In this document: positions 1-10,060 of the stretch, piece by piece | Layout: each line of letters opens with the position of its first letter | Position numbering within the stretch: the stretch's first letter is position 1 | Assembly (NCBI GenBank): GCA_903813345.2 | Contig: CAIIXF020000010.1 | Location: 2,781,169 to 2,845,168, forward strand | Length of the DNA: 64,000 nt | From: Owenia fusiformis | Taxonomy: Eukaryota > Annelida > Polychaeta > Sabellida > Oweniidae | Direction of reading: 5' to 3' | Notes under the pieces: model-generated | The model's input: the letters and a program-made list of their open reading frames with translations, nothing else | Told to the model about the DNA's origin: nothing | Database searches by the model: none | Translations under genes and position numbers: made by a program

Positions 1-340
1 AGTGTGACTGAAAAAAAGCTAAAAGTAGGAGCGTAGGGATAGTCACTGAACAGAATCTTTTGAATTTTTCAGAAAATGTGCCCAATATAATGCTCTAACT
101 AGTACAATCTTTGAAATTTTAGAAAATTGTCTTAAACAAAAATGGCGGTCATAAAAAGGAAAATAGATCGCTTTTCAAATCAGTTTTTTCATTTTTTTTT
201 CTTTTTCTATGAATGATATCAAATTTTCAAAGATTGTATCATTTAGAGCAATATATTGGGCACATTTTCTGAAAAATTCAAAAGATTCTGTTCAGTGACC
301 TTCCCTACGCTCCTACTTTTAGCTTTTTTTCAGTCACACT
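1..340. mobile_element. Foldback MITE, left end at window edge
   Basis: The first 120 bases and bases 220-340 are near-perfect inverted copies of each other (AGTGTGACTGAAAAAAAGCT at the left end, its reverse complement at 321-340). The spacer of about 100 bp is AT-rich and non-coding. This is the hairpin structure of a non-autonomous DNA transposon. The left target duplication lies outside the window, so the superfamily cannot be set. Confidence 0.75.
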
Positions 341-2479
341 TTCAAAGGGCTAAAAAGGTTATTTCATCATGTTTAGGGTCATTCTGACCATGCACATTGT
401 GATCCTGGTCATGTAAATGATATGTGGAAATAGTTAAATTGACTGGAGGTCAAACCAGAACTCTGTTATCTTTATTCAAAAAATATCTAAAAATGCAAAA
501 AAAATTGTCACTTCCTGTTTTGTCATTTCCTGTTAACTTCCATAGCACCTTAAGTGATTTTGGACATTTTGGGACCAAAATTGTCACAAGGGAGAATTTT
601 GAAAAAGTGATCCCCCCCTTGGCAAATCCTTGCTACGGGCCTGGCTTATTTTTTTGATTCAAAGTTGTGCAATGGTAGCCTTGTACCTACGCCTTCGGAG
701 TCTACAAGGCTAGGGGGGTGGAGTAAGGGGGGGGGGGGGCTTTTGCGATGAGCAGAAATCAAGAAATATAGGTTTGATAAGCCCCGTGCGAGGACAAGAA
801 CAGAAACAAAATGTTGACCATGAATGAAATGTATAAACCATGATGATGAGTGATACGTCTTTAAAATAGATCTTCAAATCAAAGTAGCATGCTGTCAAGA
901 TATACTTACGTTTCAAAATGGCGCGGATGTGACGTATTTATTCCGTCAAAAATACGAACGTTTTCCTTTCCACAGTTTACAAAGCGAACTCCCGTGCAGT
1001 GATAATATCGAGACACTAAATGTGAGCTCAGTTCGTTTACAAAGCGCATTCTGATCAATGCAAGTTTGGATGCGCGTCACATTTTCTAATATATTAGGCC
1101 TAAGGTATGAGTACCGTAATCCAACACCAAATTCGAAAATTCAGAACAATACTTTGCACATATGGGCGTTCTAGTCCAACAACATTAGACCTAGCCCGGG
1201 CCTCGTTTCTTATCTGACATGTGTTATGGCTAGGTCTAACCTCCATGACCATTTTGCCTTTGATGCGTTAATCTAATCGTTCAGCAGGTTTAGACAAGCG
1301 GAACTAATTGCAGGCCTGTCAACTGTCCCGCAATTTGCGTATTTGTCACGCATTTGCTGAAGAATTTGAAGTCACGCCAGTTATTTTTGCGTGACAGAAA
1401 ATGTCACGCAAATACGCATTTTACCTGGTAATTGTCAAGCAAAAATATTTCTGTAGAAAATTTTCTAAAAAAGATCGTCTACACAGCAAAAATATGAACG
1501 ACGGGAAAAAACGTACGCATTGCGTTCGGACTTTTCACGCGAATTATGGATATGTCACGCATTCCGTTCGAAAATTTTCGTACCTACCCCCCCCCCCCCC
1601 CCCCCCCCCATGCCTGTTATTGAACCCTGAAAACATGGCAATATTACACAAAGAATGTGATTCAAGCATGCATACATACCTTATAAACACATACACCCCG
1701 TCCCGTATCCCCCTTAGACCCTATTGATGCATAATTACGAAAATATTGGAGACAGGTTTGGAATATGACGAAAATGTCGGTCAGTTTCGGTAACATCGAA
1801 ATTGCAAATTGAAATCGTTTCAGGAATTAACCGTCATCACGGCAGTTGCATTAACGAACAGTTGGTTTGCAATTAATAACTATTTTGCGTGTATATACGC
1901 GCTATATAAATTAATCAAAGATACCTGTTTAGTGTTATCCTCAAAATTGATCTTTTTATCCCGAGTAAACGCGATAATAATTATCAATCTATTTGACAAC
2001 AATTTCGTTTCGCTGGTAGTTTAATTTTACGATCCGGGACACTCAGACGAACAGACACAATGACGGACATGCGGAAATGTCACTTTAGAGATTGGTAAGT
2101 GTAGCCTCATTTTACTCGTATAAATGAACATTTAACACAATAATATTGTGTTAAATCGCTTGATGTTATGTGTTTTTATATTATTGTCAAGTATCAGTTG
2201 CACGTTATCGCGGAAAAATGGTTTCGATGGATTCAGAGCTTGCATCAAACAGAGCTGTCAAGTGTCCCGCGAATGGCGGGATTATCCCGCTAATTCGATC
2301 AAAATTAGGCTAATTCGCGTGTCCCGCAATGTCCCGCGAAGTCCCGCGAAGTCCCGCAAATGTGGCTTTCGACCTCCGCGAATTTCCGAAATTGTTGCAA
2401 TCCCCTATATGGTGATTATCTAATCTTATATAAGAAGCTAAGTTTTTGCACTTTTGAGGAGTAAAGTTTACCTAATTTT
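341..2479. other. Intergenic, low-complexity and repeat fragments, no gene
   Basis: No ORF here resembles a protein I recognise. Visible items are a G run near 730-741, a C run of about 20 near 1588-1610, a fragment at about 1099-1170 that is an inverted copy of 19640-19712, and short TCCCGC-rich stretches near 2260-2355 that match the motif array at 18010-18345. The short ORFs at 424-657, 1401-1727 and 2148-2423 have biased, repeat-derived composition and are not annotated. Confidence 0.5.
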
Positions 2480-2673
2480 AAGTACCTAGCATGCTGTTGT
2501 TTGGTATCAAAATAAAGAGGAAGGGTTCAACTTTCATTTTAATTACGACAATAGGGATGTAGGTCACAAATAGTTCCAACGTTGGCCTTTTTACTATCCG
2601 TGTGGCCTTCACCTCAGAACTGAGCAAATGTTAGCAAACGTGAGTTACAATAAATGGACGCTGATATCTAGAA
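2480..2673 (+). repeat. Left half of an interrupted foldback family A copy
   Basis: Matches 19335-19520 (GGTATCAAAATAAAGAGG through ATAAATGGACGCTGATATCT), one arm of the palindrome at 19233-20113. The match stops at ATCTAGAA (2666-2673) and resumes in the same orientation at 17797. One family A copy was therefore split by the 15-kb insertion between these points. Confidence 0.75.
2666..2673. repeat. 8-bp target duplication ATCTAGAA, left
   Basis: ATCTAGAA directly precedes the terminal inverted repeat starting AGGGTTTGTAG at 2674 and is repeated exactly at 17797-17804 after the right terminus. An 8-bp duplication is typical of hAT-superfamily insertion. Confidence 0.85.
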
Positions 2674-2789
2674 AGGGTTTGTAGAAAAAACTGGGTACCG
2701 GGTAGTAAATCCTCCATGCTGGGTTCAAACTTGGTACCCGGTACCCGGTCAAAAAACGGGTAAGCTTACCCAAAAATAAAAAATATACA

Positions 2790-3308
2790 AGTATAATCTT
2801 TAATAAGCACCCCAGTCTTCCAAAAAATCTATTTCAAGACTTGTTTGATATCAACATTAATATTCATCATCATTACACAAGACAATTGCATTATTTTCAT
2901 ATCCCTAAATGCTCTAAACTTTCCCTTCGCTATCGGGGTCCTAATCTTTGGAATGCTCTACCACATGATATTAAAAAATGCTCCACTCTAAATATTTTCA
3001 AATCTTCATATAAAAAACTACTCATCTATCGATAATGTATAATACCAATATCATACTATACTGTTGATTTTATACTGGTACCCGATTTTTGTAACATTTT
3101 TACATTGTACATCCTTAGATTAATTGTTAATACCATTTTTATATACCTACATGTAACATAATATTAGTGTTTTCTTTTATATGTAGTCTAGTTGTCATTT
3201 TAATGATTTCTGTTAAACCGCAACATATACCCACTAGGGTGTCTAGCGGCTTGTTTTTATAGTGTATATTATATAAGAATTATGAAATAAATAATTGAAA
3301 TTGAATTG
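2790..3308 (+). mobile_element. 5'-truncated LINE (non-LTR retrotransposon) tail
   Basis: An ORF at 2841-3035 (64 aa) reads as the C-terminal end of a non-LTR reverse transcriptase ORF, with the characteristic RYRGPNLWNALPHDIKK stretch and a following FKSSYKKLL segment. An AT-rich 3' UTR follows, then a tail with GAAATAAATAATTGAAATTG at about 3283-3302. The corresponding place in the right arm of the host palindrome (about 17690-17700) lacks it, which marks it as an insertion. Only the last few hundred bases of the LINE were copied, the usual outcome of incomplete target-primed reverse transcription. The exact clade is not determined. Confidence 0.7.
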
Positions 3309-3309
3309 A

Positions 3310-3535
3310 TAACATAATTAGATTATCAGAAAACGTGTAAGATTTGTTTTGAATTTACAAAAATGTGTGTAACATGCTTCAAAATTGAGCTAGAAGCTTC
3401 AAATAAAAAGCATATTTTAAGGCTCTTTTCTTCCTCTATCGTCATGACCATATTTTCATTGGTTATGGGGGGGGGGAGTGCGATCGCACCATCGCACCCT
3501 CTCCTGGCTACGCCTATGACATTGTAAGACATAAC
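3310..3535 (-). repeat. GCGTAGCCAGG / GATCGCACC dispersed repeat, copy 1
   Basis: Inverted relative to 17465-17690, with a third copy at 36683-36935. Each copy starts with GGCGTAGCCAGG, has a poly-G/C stretch beside GTGCGATCGCACC, then AGAGGAAGAAAAGAG and TTTATTTGAAGCTTCT. In this copy and copy 2 it forms the inner arms of the hAT-like palindrome. Confidence 0.75.
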
Positions 3536-3710
3536 AATTTAGTGGACAATTCAGTGGACATTTTGTCGACAGTTGGGATAACTTAAATTATGATTAATAA
3601 TCAAAATCTTACACATTGCATCATGTAAATTAACACACGTCACCTCTCTGCTAAAGCAACGATAGCAATTTACAGATTTAAATCATAATCAAAACAATTC
3701 ACGTACCAAC

Positions 3711-3714
3711 ATAC
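3711..3714. repeat. Target-site duplication ATAC, left
   Basis: ATAC immediately precedes the left LTR (TGTAAAG) and is repeated at 17414-17417 directly after the right LTR (TTTTTACA). A 4-bp duplication fits Ty3/gypsy integration. Confidence 0.85.
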
Positions 3715-6643
3715 TGTAAAGAACCTGTCTACAGCGCCATCTTTTAAACCAAGGAAGCCATGTTAATTGTTTCTCAAACTGTTGAGTATGAAACTCCCGA
3801 CTTTGCAATCACAAAAGAGAAAATAGCCAACTGCTTCAAAAGAAACTTCACTTCTAGCCAAATGACCACGTGGGGATAGTAAAATCATAGGATGCAATCC
3901 GTAATGGTGGGTGAATGCTGTGTGTTTATGTTTGTTCTTTAGATACAAGTTAATTTGTGTTGGGGTGTAAGTCATCACAGTGATGGTCCCTTTAATGTAC
4001 ACCAAAAACTAAACAACACCAGGATTTTACTAAATATATCTGTATACTACTGTTTATTAGAACGTTATAAAAATAGGTGTATAAAAATAACTATTCATGG
4101 CAAGAAGCCATGATGTCAAATTGCGTAATACTGATACTGATTACCCTTAATTATATTGTATCTTTGGTTTACCTGCCTATATTAGAGTTTCAAAAATAAG
4201 TTTACCTGATAAATAATCTATAATCAACTTTCGATGTAGTTTAATAAATGTCATCATTACTAAATTTCCCAGAAGACAAAAATGTTCAATTGATGACTCT
4301 ACAATGAGAATGCTACTGATGATTCAGTGAAACTTGATAGGACAAACTAAAAGTTTAAATCCTGTATAAGTTTCAGAGCCTTTCCAGCAATCATGATGTC
4401 TTTTAACTGTATAATTATATGTAAATGTCTTGTAATTGATTTTGTGAGGAAACCAAGTGTTTGGTTTGAAACACAATAAAATCTTGAATCTTGAATCTTG
4501 TTAATATAATATCTTACTTGAATCATATGTCTCCTTAGAACAGTCACAGAATTATATTTGAACGACTTGGTGTATACTATTTAACTAATTTTGATTAAAT
4601 GTGAGTAATAATAACATATAGTTGACTAGACTAATTTCTAAATTTCGCCCTTAGAAATTTATTGCCACAAAACTTGGCTTATAAGAAAAATGTAAAAGTC
4701 ACTGGTTTCGCGGCACAGTTAAGGCAACGAATACTGTAATAAGTAGGTAAATCTTGCCAACTAATGAAAGTAAGCAAAGTAAAATGAATGGGGACAATTC
4801 AACCAACCAAGGTAAAATTGTTAAAATGTGTTACTGGACAACAAAGTTCACCAATGACTGGCAAAAATAGTACACTAAACTCTACTTTAAGATCTAACTA
4901 TGTTTCTCTATGTAATGAAATATGGGGCTTTGATGCTCCCATAAAAATGACTACCTATTTCAAGAATATATATGACATGTACACGAGGCACACATGGTTT
5001 GACTCCATGTGGCCTTCCTCCATTTACCAAAACAACTACCAAAACAACAGTGATCCCTATCTGATTACCAAGAAGTGTATCAAGCCTAAATATATAACAT
5101 TGGGGACAAATAACATTAAACACCAACTTTTGTCCACGATGGATTAAATTGAAGTTCCACGTGGTAGCATGGTTTATCTCCATGTTTCTAGTAAAATGTA
5201 TATGCCTTGGTCATGGTTCGACTCCATGATTATAGCAAATCTTAAATGGTCATGGTTTATGTCCATGACAAAGGTACCTCTCAAAGTATTGAGCCAAATT
5301 AATAGTATAAAAATGACGAATTTTAAAATTATCAATAAAAACAGCCAATGTGATCGATGGAATTCAATTACACGTGGTTATCTACGCACGTGGCATCATG
5401 GTTTATCTCCATGGCTATGATGAAATTCCGTTGCATTGGTCATGGTTTATCTCCATGAATTGTTCATGTGGGTCGATATGAACGCACTATACTACTGTCA
5501 ACTTTAAATCATGTCTAATAATCGTAATAAATCGGGACCAACAATTAATTTACGCCGGGTATCTTAAATATATTCCTTGAAAATATACCAACCAAAAAAT
5601 TATGAAATAATTACCGCCAAAATGGCCGCCACGCAACCCACGTGGAATAAATCCTGTTCAATTAATAAGGTTGAAGATATCGTAATTAAGCTAAAATTGT
5701 CAAATATATCAAACTATAAATACTGTCAATTGCCAAATATAAATTAGAGAAGTATCCCCAAAACTATTCGAAGAAAGCCTAGAACATTGATATTTAAATT
5801 CTGAACAATGGCGCACGTGTACCATCATGCATGGATAATCTTAAAAATAGTTATTCTTCCTTCAAAAGCTTTGCCTAAAATGTGCTGCACATACACATAT
5901 TGCATTTTTATTCATAACATGGAACTGTAACCATAAAATTGTGTGCAACAGTAAATATATCAACATTTAAAAATATCTTTAAAAATCTTAATCAATTACC
6001 TAGCGTGAATTAAAGTTCAAACACAAAAGTTAACAAATTTAAGGAAAAAATAAGGCAAAAATTGCTACCTGAGTTTTCCTTTCTTTCCGTTGGTCCATGT
6101 TGTCTTTAACAATGGACTACTTCCACGAATATAAGGTTATGTGTAAAATAAATTGTCAAACTATCGGGAGATATTTAAAAGAGCTGCACGTTTCTAGAGC
6201 CTGCAAGCAGAACAAATTGGTAACCTCGAACCAATTCTAAATTTAAAAACTTACGTGGCTAGCCTTGCATAGACTGTACATAAAACCCAAAAAAGGTTAC
6301 AAAATCTATAAAAACATTATACAATAGGTTTAAAATACATTTAAAAACAATCAAGGCATCATGGAGATGAAAAAACATAAAAATATAAAATGGTGTTCGA
6401 GAGTGGTTTACAACTTCCGGTAATGGCCGCCATGGCCCAGAAAAGTTTCAAAATTATTTCAATATCTGTAACTGGCGAATATAAATGAACAAGGACATAT
6501 AAACATTCATAATATATATAACATACAATCGGAAGTTAAGCCAATACGTCTCTGAGAATTCCAACAAATGTAAACAGCTATAAGGTGAGAAAAACTTAGA
6601 ATAACCAAAATAATTTCTGAGATAAAATTGCTGGATTTTTACA
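3715..6643 (-). repeat. Left LTR (3' LTR of the element), 2929 bp
   Basis: Starts TGTAAAG and ends TTTTTACA on the plus strand. It matches 14486-17413 with only three differences that I can see: C/A near 3946, A/C near 4475, and one T in a T-run near 5906. At 2.9 kb it is long for a gypsy LTR. It contains six copies of a small dyad CATGG-N7-CCATG (4993-5457), CACGTG E-box cores, and an AATAAAATCTTGAATCTTGA stretch at about 4476-4500 that resembles a LINE or SINE tail and recurs inverted at about 49815-49850. Short ORFs inside (3763-4005, 4788-5147, 5169-5420) are present in both LTRs but show no recognisable protein. Confidence 0.96.
4993..5457. promoter_or_regulatory. Cluster of six CATGG-N7-CCATG dyads in the LTR
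   Basis: 17-bp dyads occur at 4993, 5168, 5212, 5251, 5397 and 5441, most reading CATGGTTTATCTCCATG with variation only in the 7-bp spacer (TTTGACT, TTCGACT, TTTATGT). The same set is in the right LTR 10,771 bp further on. Conserved arms, variable spacer and clustering suggest a repeated protein-binding site in the LTR regulatory region. This is inference, as no factor is identified. Confidence 0.5.
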
Positions 6644-6655
6644 ATATCCCCCCTT
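6644..6655 (-). promoter_or_regulatory. Polypurine tract beside the 3' LTR
   Basis: On the minus strand AAGGGGGGATAT lies directly against the start of the left LTR, the expected position for the plus-strand primer of reverse transcription. It fixes the element's sense as the minus strand and supports reading 3715-6643 as the 3' LTR. Confidence 0.8.
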
Positions 6656-6788
6656 AAATTAATGTTTGTCCCAAACATTGATTATTTGAAAATTGTATGT
6701 TGTATATATATAATGCCTAGGTAACATGTTCATGTAAAAGTTCATATAAATCCAAAAGTAAAATAGTCCTTTAGTAAGCAAAACAATG

Positions 6789-8276
6789 TCATTTTTTCTT
6801 GAGACTGTAGTCGACAGGGAGATACTGCTCTCCTGTTGGCCACATTCTGGCGATCACATCAGCCAGGGTCTCCTTGGTAACAACTAGCTTAACCCCGGAT
6901 CCTTCTCCTTTTGTGGTTGGTGGCTTGGAGGACAGCTTCGATAACTCGGTCTTGGACTTGGCTTGTTCTTTTGTCTGGGAGGCAGAGGTAGTTATGTGTG
7001 CCACAGCAGTCTGGGTTTCACTGGTGGTACTAATAACGGCTGGTTTCTCAAGGGTTTGGCAGGCTGCGGTGGTCATTGAGGTCCTAGCAGTCTGGGATCC
7101 TTTGGTCACTGGCTTGCTAAGGGGCAGCACAGTGACTGCCTTTGTCTGGCAGGCGGAGTTGGTCATGGGGGCCACAGCAGTCTGGGTTTCACTGGTGGTT
7201 GTTATAACTGCTGGCCTTTTAAGGGTTTGGCAGGCTGAGTGGGTCATTGAGGTAACAGCAGTCTGGGATCCTTTGGTCACTGGCTTTCTAAGGGGCAGCA
7301 CTGTGACTGCCTTTGTCTGGCAGGTAGAGTTGGTCTTGTGTTCCACAGACGTCTTGACTTCCATACCAGTTCTTTCTGTTTGGGCTTGTTGGTTAGGCCT
7401 CTCCATCCCCAATGAGACGACAGGGGCGGTCCCAATCTCTTTTTGCAGCTCAACTTCTTTTTCTTTAAGTTTGCGTGCTAACCTTCTAGCTTTGAGCCTC
7501 ATGATTTGTTCTTTCAGCTTGTCCCCAAAGACTGTTTCAGCCAAGTTAAAATCCTTTCCTTTCTTTCCTTTGGTTGCCATCTTGGTCCTTTTTAGGGAGA
7601 CGACCATAAATCTGGCTCCTTTCACTTTCTTAGATGCACAAGTTTTTGATGGTCTCTCTTTTTTGTATACATTTGGTGGCTGGAACAGATTGTCAGGTGG
7701 CAAGGGAGTGACTTTGGGCAAGACTTTGTACTCCGATGATGGAACGGGATATTGAGGGGTGTAGTTGTATGGTTTCCTGCTTTCTTTGGCATTGTTAAGC
7801 CCTTTGGTAGATGATACTACCGGCGGCAGCATTGGTGCGCTGGCAGAGATCTTCAAACTTGTTGCATCTTTCCTTGTTTGCTCTACTTTAGTAACTGTGG
7901 AGGCTATTTTAGGGTGCCTGTCTCCTGGGCTGAGTTTAGTTGCCTTCCTGGGACCATGATCAGAGGATGATTTTCTCTTACGGGAGTCCCGCAGGGGAGC
8001 TTGGTAATGGGGACCCTGATGTACCTCACGGTCATGACGTTTAATTTGCCCCATGGTCTCAAACACATCAGGGCACTTGTAACATTTTAGCATTTTCCTC
8101 TTCTTTGGGGTTGCATGGTCCTGTTGGTGGTCTTGGAGGGCTCTTACACTGTACCATCTCGAGCCACAGACTCTACCTCTCACTAGGGTGCCACAAAGGT
8201 ACACTTCCTGAAAATAAGATGAGAAGTCAAACTGAGTCAGAGTTTTAGTTTTATCGCTACCCACACTAGCACTCAT
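6789..8276 (-). CDS. Accessory ORF3: zinc-finger and QT-motif repeat protein
   Basis: 495 residues in the position where env would sit, between integrase and the polypurine tract. No signal peptide or membrane segment is visible, so it is not an envelope. Residues 65-86 form a C2H2 finger (C65, C68, H81, H86). Residues 28-54 look like a degenerate one (C37, H50, H54 with an unusual first knuckle). Residues 100-130 and 210-280 are strongly basic, and 250-280 could form a coiled coil. Residues 316-435 hold two copies of a 57-residue unit plus a partial third, containing nine [S/T/C]QT motifs (including two SETQTAV and two KGSQTA). TQT motifs are the known docking site of dynein light chain LC8, and ASCIZ/ATMIN combines N-terminal zinc fingers with such an array. 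The resemblance is architectural; homology is not shown. It is in the same frame as integrase, separated by one TAA. Function unknown. Confidence 0.8.
   Translation of the reverse strand: MSASVGSDKTKTLTQFDFSSYFQEVYLCGTLVRGRVCGSRWYSVRALQDHQQDHATPKKRKMLKCYKCPDVFETMGQIKRHDREVHQGPHYQAPLRDSRKRKSSSDHGPRKATKLSPGDRHPKIASTVTKVEQTRKDATSLKISASAPMLPPVVSSTKGLNNAKESRKPYNYTPQYPVPSSEYKVLPKVTPLPPDNLFQPPNVYKKERPSKTCASKKVKGARFMVVSLKRTKMATKGKKGKDFNLAETVFGDKLKEQIMRLKARRLARKLKEKEVELQKEIGTAPVVSLGMERPNQQAQTERTGMEVKTSVEHKTNSTCQTKAVTVLPLRKPVTKGSQTAVTSMTHSACQTLKRPAVITTTSETQTAVAPMTNSACQTKAVTVLPLSKPVTKGSQTARTSMTTAACQTLEKPAVISTTSETQTAVAHITTSASQTKEQAKSKTELSKLSSKPPTTKGEGSGVKLVVTKETLADVIARMWPTGEQYLPVDYSLKKK
6972..7331 (-). 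repeat. 171-bp in-frame repeat inside ORF3
   Basis: Two complete copies and a partial third of a 57-codon unit encode the QT-motif array (residues 316-435). The copies differ by scattered substitutions that keep the QT pairs, which suggests selection for the motifs or recent unit duplication. Confidence 0.8.
8208..8209 (-). promoter_or_regulatory. Candidate 3' splice acceptor within ORF3 start
   Basis: Minus-strand TCTTATTTTCAG|G, a pyrimidine-rich stretch ending in AG, lies 67 bases inside ORF3, just before the residues EVYLCG. It could give a spliced subgenomic RNA for ORF3, as env-class ORFs of some gypsy elements use. Sequence pattern only; the donor is not identified. Confidence 0.35.
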
Positions 8277-8282
8277 ATTCTT

Positions 8283-9917
8283 TTAACCAGGAGGGTGGTT
8301 TTCGGACACGTTGTCTAGCTTTTGGTGTGACAATAGGGTCAAATTCTTGAATGATTTCTTGTTGTGTAAGGAGAGGTGTATGAGGTTCAATTGATGTGTT
8401 TGTGATGATGTATTTGCTGTATTGTCTAGTTGCAAGGGTGTATTTTGGTTTGATACAGCCTCACTAGATTCTGCTATCCACTCTGGTATTTGGCCAAAGT
8501 AAGGTTTCAATCGATTCACATGGACAATTTTTGGAGACGCAGCAGGAGACATCTTCACCTCTAGATTCAGATCAGACATTTTACCAACCACCACACCCGG
8601 ACCTGTCCACGGATTGTGGAACTTCGGGGAAGTACCAACTTTCACAACAGGGGAGTGAAGCCAGATCGCATCTCCAGTCTCAAAAGACCTCTCAAAAGAT
8701 TTCACATCATAATGTTTCTTTTGTCGTTCTGCCGAAATTTGTAGATTCTCTCGGGCTGTTTCATGGACCCTTAGAAGTATAGATTCTAGGTTTTTGCCAT
8801 ACTCTGTGTACCGATCCTCGGAGTCATCAGCTACTTTAGGTTTGCCAAACACCAGCTCAGAGGCCAGTCTTGGTTCACGCCCAAACATGAGCATTGCAGG
8901 GCTAAACCCGGTGCTTTCATGGACAGCACTGCGGTAGCTGGAGGCAATGAAGGGTAAGTGTTCATCCCAATCTCTATGAAATGGGGATACAACTTTTGCC
9001 AACATCGCTTCGATAGTTCGGTTACTCCTTTCGACCATCCCATCGGATTGGGGATGATACGCTGTGGTCCGTGTCTTCGTGATGTCAAGCATGTCGCAAA
9101 GCTCACTAAAAAGATTGGATTCGAATTGGCGACCTTGATCAGAGTGAAGAAGTAGTGGGCTACCATAACGGCAAAAGAACTCAGTCAGTAAGCATGATGC
9201 AACAGTGGTAGCTTCTTGATTTTTGATTGGACTCACTTCAACGAACTTTGTGAAATAATCCTCTGCTACTAATACATATTTGAAGCCAGCAGCCGTTTCA
9301 GGAAGAGGACCCAAGATGTCCACAGCCACTCGCTCCAACGGGGCTCCAACAGTATACTTTTTCATAGGCGCCTTGGGTGTTTTCCTGGGGGGTTTACGTT
9401 TTTGACAGAGAGTACACTCAGCCACATATCTGGCTACATCGGCTTTAAACCCTACCCAGTAGTATGTGTTTCTTACACGGTTTACAGTCCGTGTCACACC
9501 AAGGTGCCCACAATCTCTAGCATCATGGCAGCCTTGCAGCACACCCTGTCTAAGATCTTTTGGAACAATTGTCTGCCAGTGATGCAGCTCTCCTTCTATC
9601 CATTTCCGTTGCAGGACGCCTTCCAGAATTCTTATGCGGTCATACTGGGCCCAATACATCTTAAGTACGGGACTTTTTGGGGCAACTTCCTCCCACGTTG
9701 GTCGCTTGTTGTTCATCAACCACTGGCGGACTAAGTTTAACTCTATGTCTTTGTTAATGGACTGGATGTAACTAGCCAACGAGAGTCCCTCAACCCAATT
9801 ACAGGTGGAGATTGTTTGATCGTCTGCCAACAGCCCCTTTGTTGACCCCTGGTCAACCTTAAGAGACATAACCCTTGGTTGGTGCGCAACATCCAGGTCA
9901 AAACTCATACAGGCCAA
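8283..9917 (-). CDS. Ty3/gypsy integrase (C-terminal part of pol)
   Basis: 544 residues counted from a TTG; the open frame continues upstream through the RNase H tail to the inversion junction at 10049, so this was the C-terminal part of one Pol polyprotein. Zinc-binding HHCC: H131, H138, C168, C171. Catalytic core D200 (VAVDILG), D260 (LHSDQG), E296 (MVERSNR), giving the classic D,D-35-E spacing. A GPY/F-like module follows at 437-472 (WTGPG through NRLKPYF). It catalyses 3' processing and strand transfer of element cDNA. All key residues are intact. It lies on the opposite strand to the RT. A single TAA plus two codons separates it from ORF3 in the same frame. Confidence 0.95.
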   Translation of the reverse strand: MACMSFDLDVAHQPRVMSLKVDQGSTKGLLADDQTISTCNWVEGLSLASYIQSINKDIELNLVRQWLMNNKRPTWEEVAPKSPVLKMYWAQYDRIRILEGVLQRKWIEGELHHWQTIVPKDLRQGVLQGCHDARDCGHLGVTRTVNRVRNTYYWVGFKADVARYVAECTLCQKRKPPRKTPKAPMKKYTVGAPLERVAVDILGPLPETAAGFKYVLVAEDYFTKFVEVSPIKNQEATTVASCLLTEFFCRYGSPLLLHSDQGRQFESNLFSELCDMLDITKTRTTAYHPQSDGMVERSNRTIEAMLAKVVSPFHRDWDEHLPFIASSYRSAVHESTGFSPAMLMFGREPRLASELVFGKPKVADDSEDRYTEYGKNLESILLRVHETARENLQISAERQKKHYDVKSFERSFETGDAIWLHSPVVKVGTSPKFHNPWTGPGVVVGKMSDLNLEVKMSPAASPKIVHVNRLKPYFGQIPEWIAESSEAVSNQNTPLQLDNTANTSSQTHQLNLIHLSLHNKKSFKNLTLLSHQKLDNVSENHPPG

Positions 9918-9920
9918 TTT

Positions 9921-10049
9921 AGATGTGGGGTCTTCTATTTTGTCTTCCTGCTTGCCTGTAACTCTTCCGATACACTCCTGCCTTTTACAATGCTGGCAGT
10001 CCTCATCACAAGGTCGTCGGGACAGACCATCTGCATTTCGGTGTTGCGA
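9921..10049 (-). repeat. 129-bp inverted duplication, left copy
   Basis: Reverse complement of 14347-14475 with one visible difference. It encodes the end of RNase H and the linker to integrase. Here it continues in frame into integrase, so this is the native continuation. The other copy ends at the PBS-like site. Confidence 0.92.
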
Positions 10050-10060
10050 TAGTTAAATTC
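10050..10060. other. Filler bases at the left inversion junction
   Basis: Eleven bases (TAGTTAAATTC) match neither the RNase H sequence on the left nor the LTR end that resumes with CTTTACA at 10061. Short untemplated or mis-templated filler is common at template-switch and end-joining junctions. Confidence 0.6.

Noticed and set aside
4788-5420. ORFs of 119 and 83 residues in the LTRs
   Set aside because: Present in both LTRs only because the LTRs are identical; composition follows the CATGG dyads and no domain is visible.
6874-7755. Plus-strand 293-residue ORF
   Set aside because: It is the antisense shadow of the ORF3 repeat region; the minus-strand ORF has the zinc finger and conserved repeat pattern.
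6789-8276. Envelope gene
   Set aside because: It occupies the env position but has no signal peptide, transmembrane segment or furin-like site; it carries a zinc finger and is highly basic.
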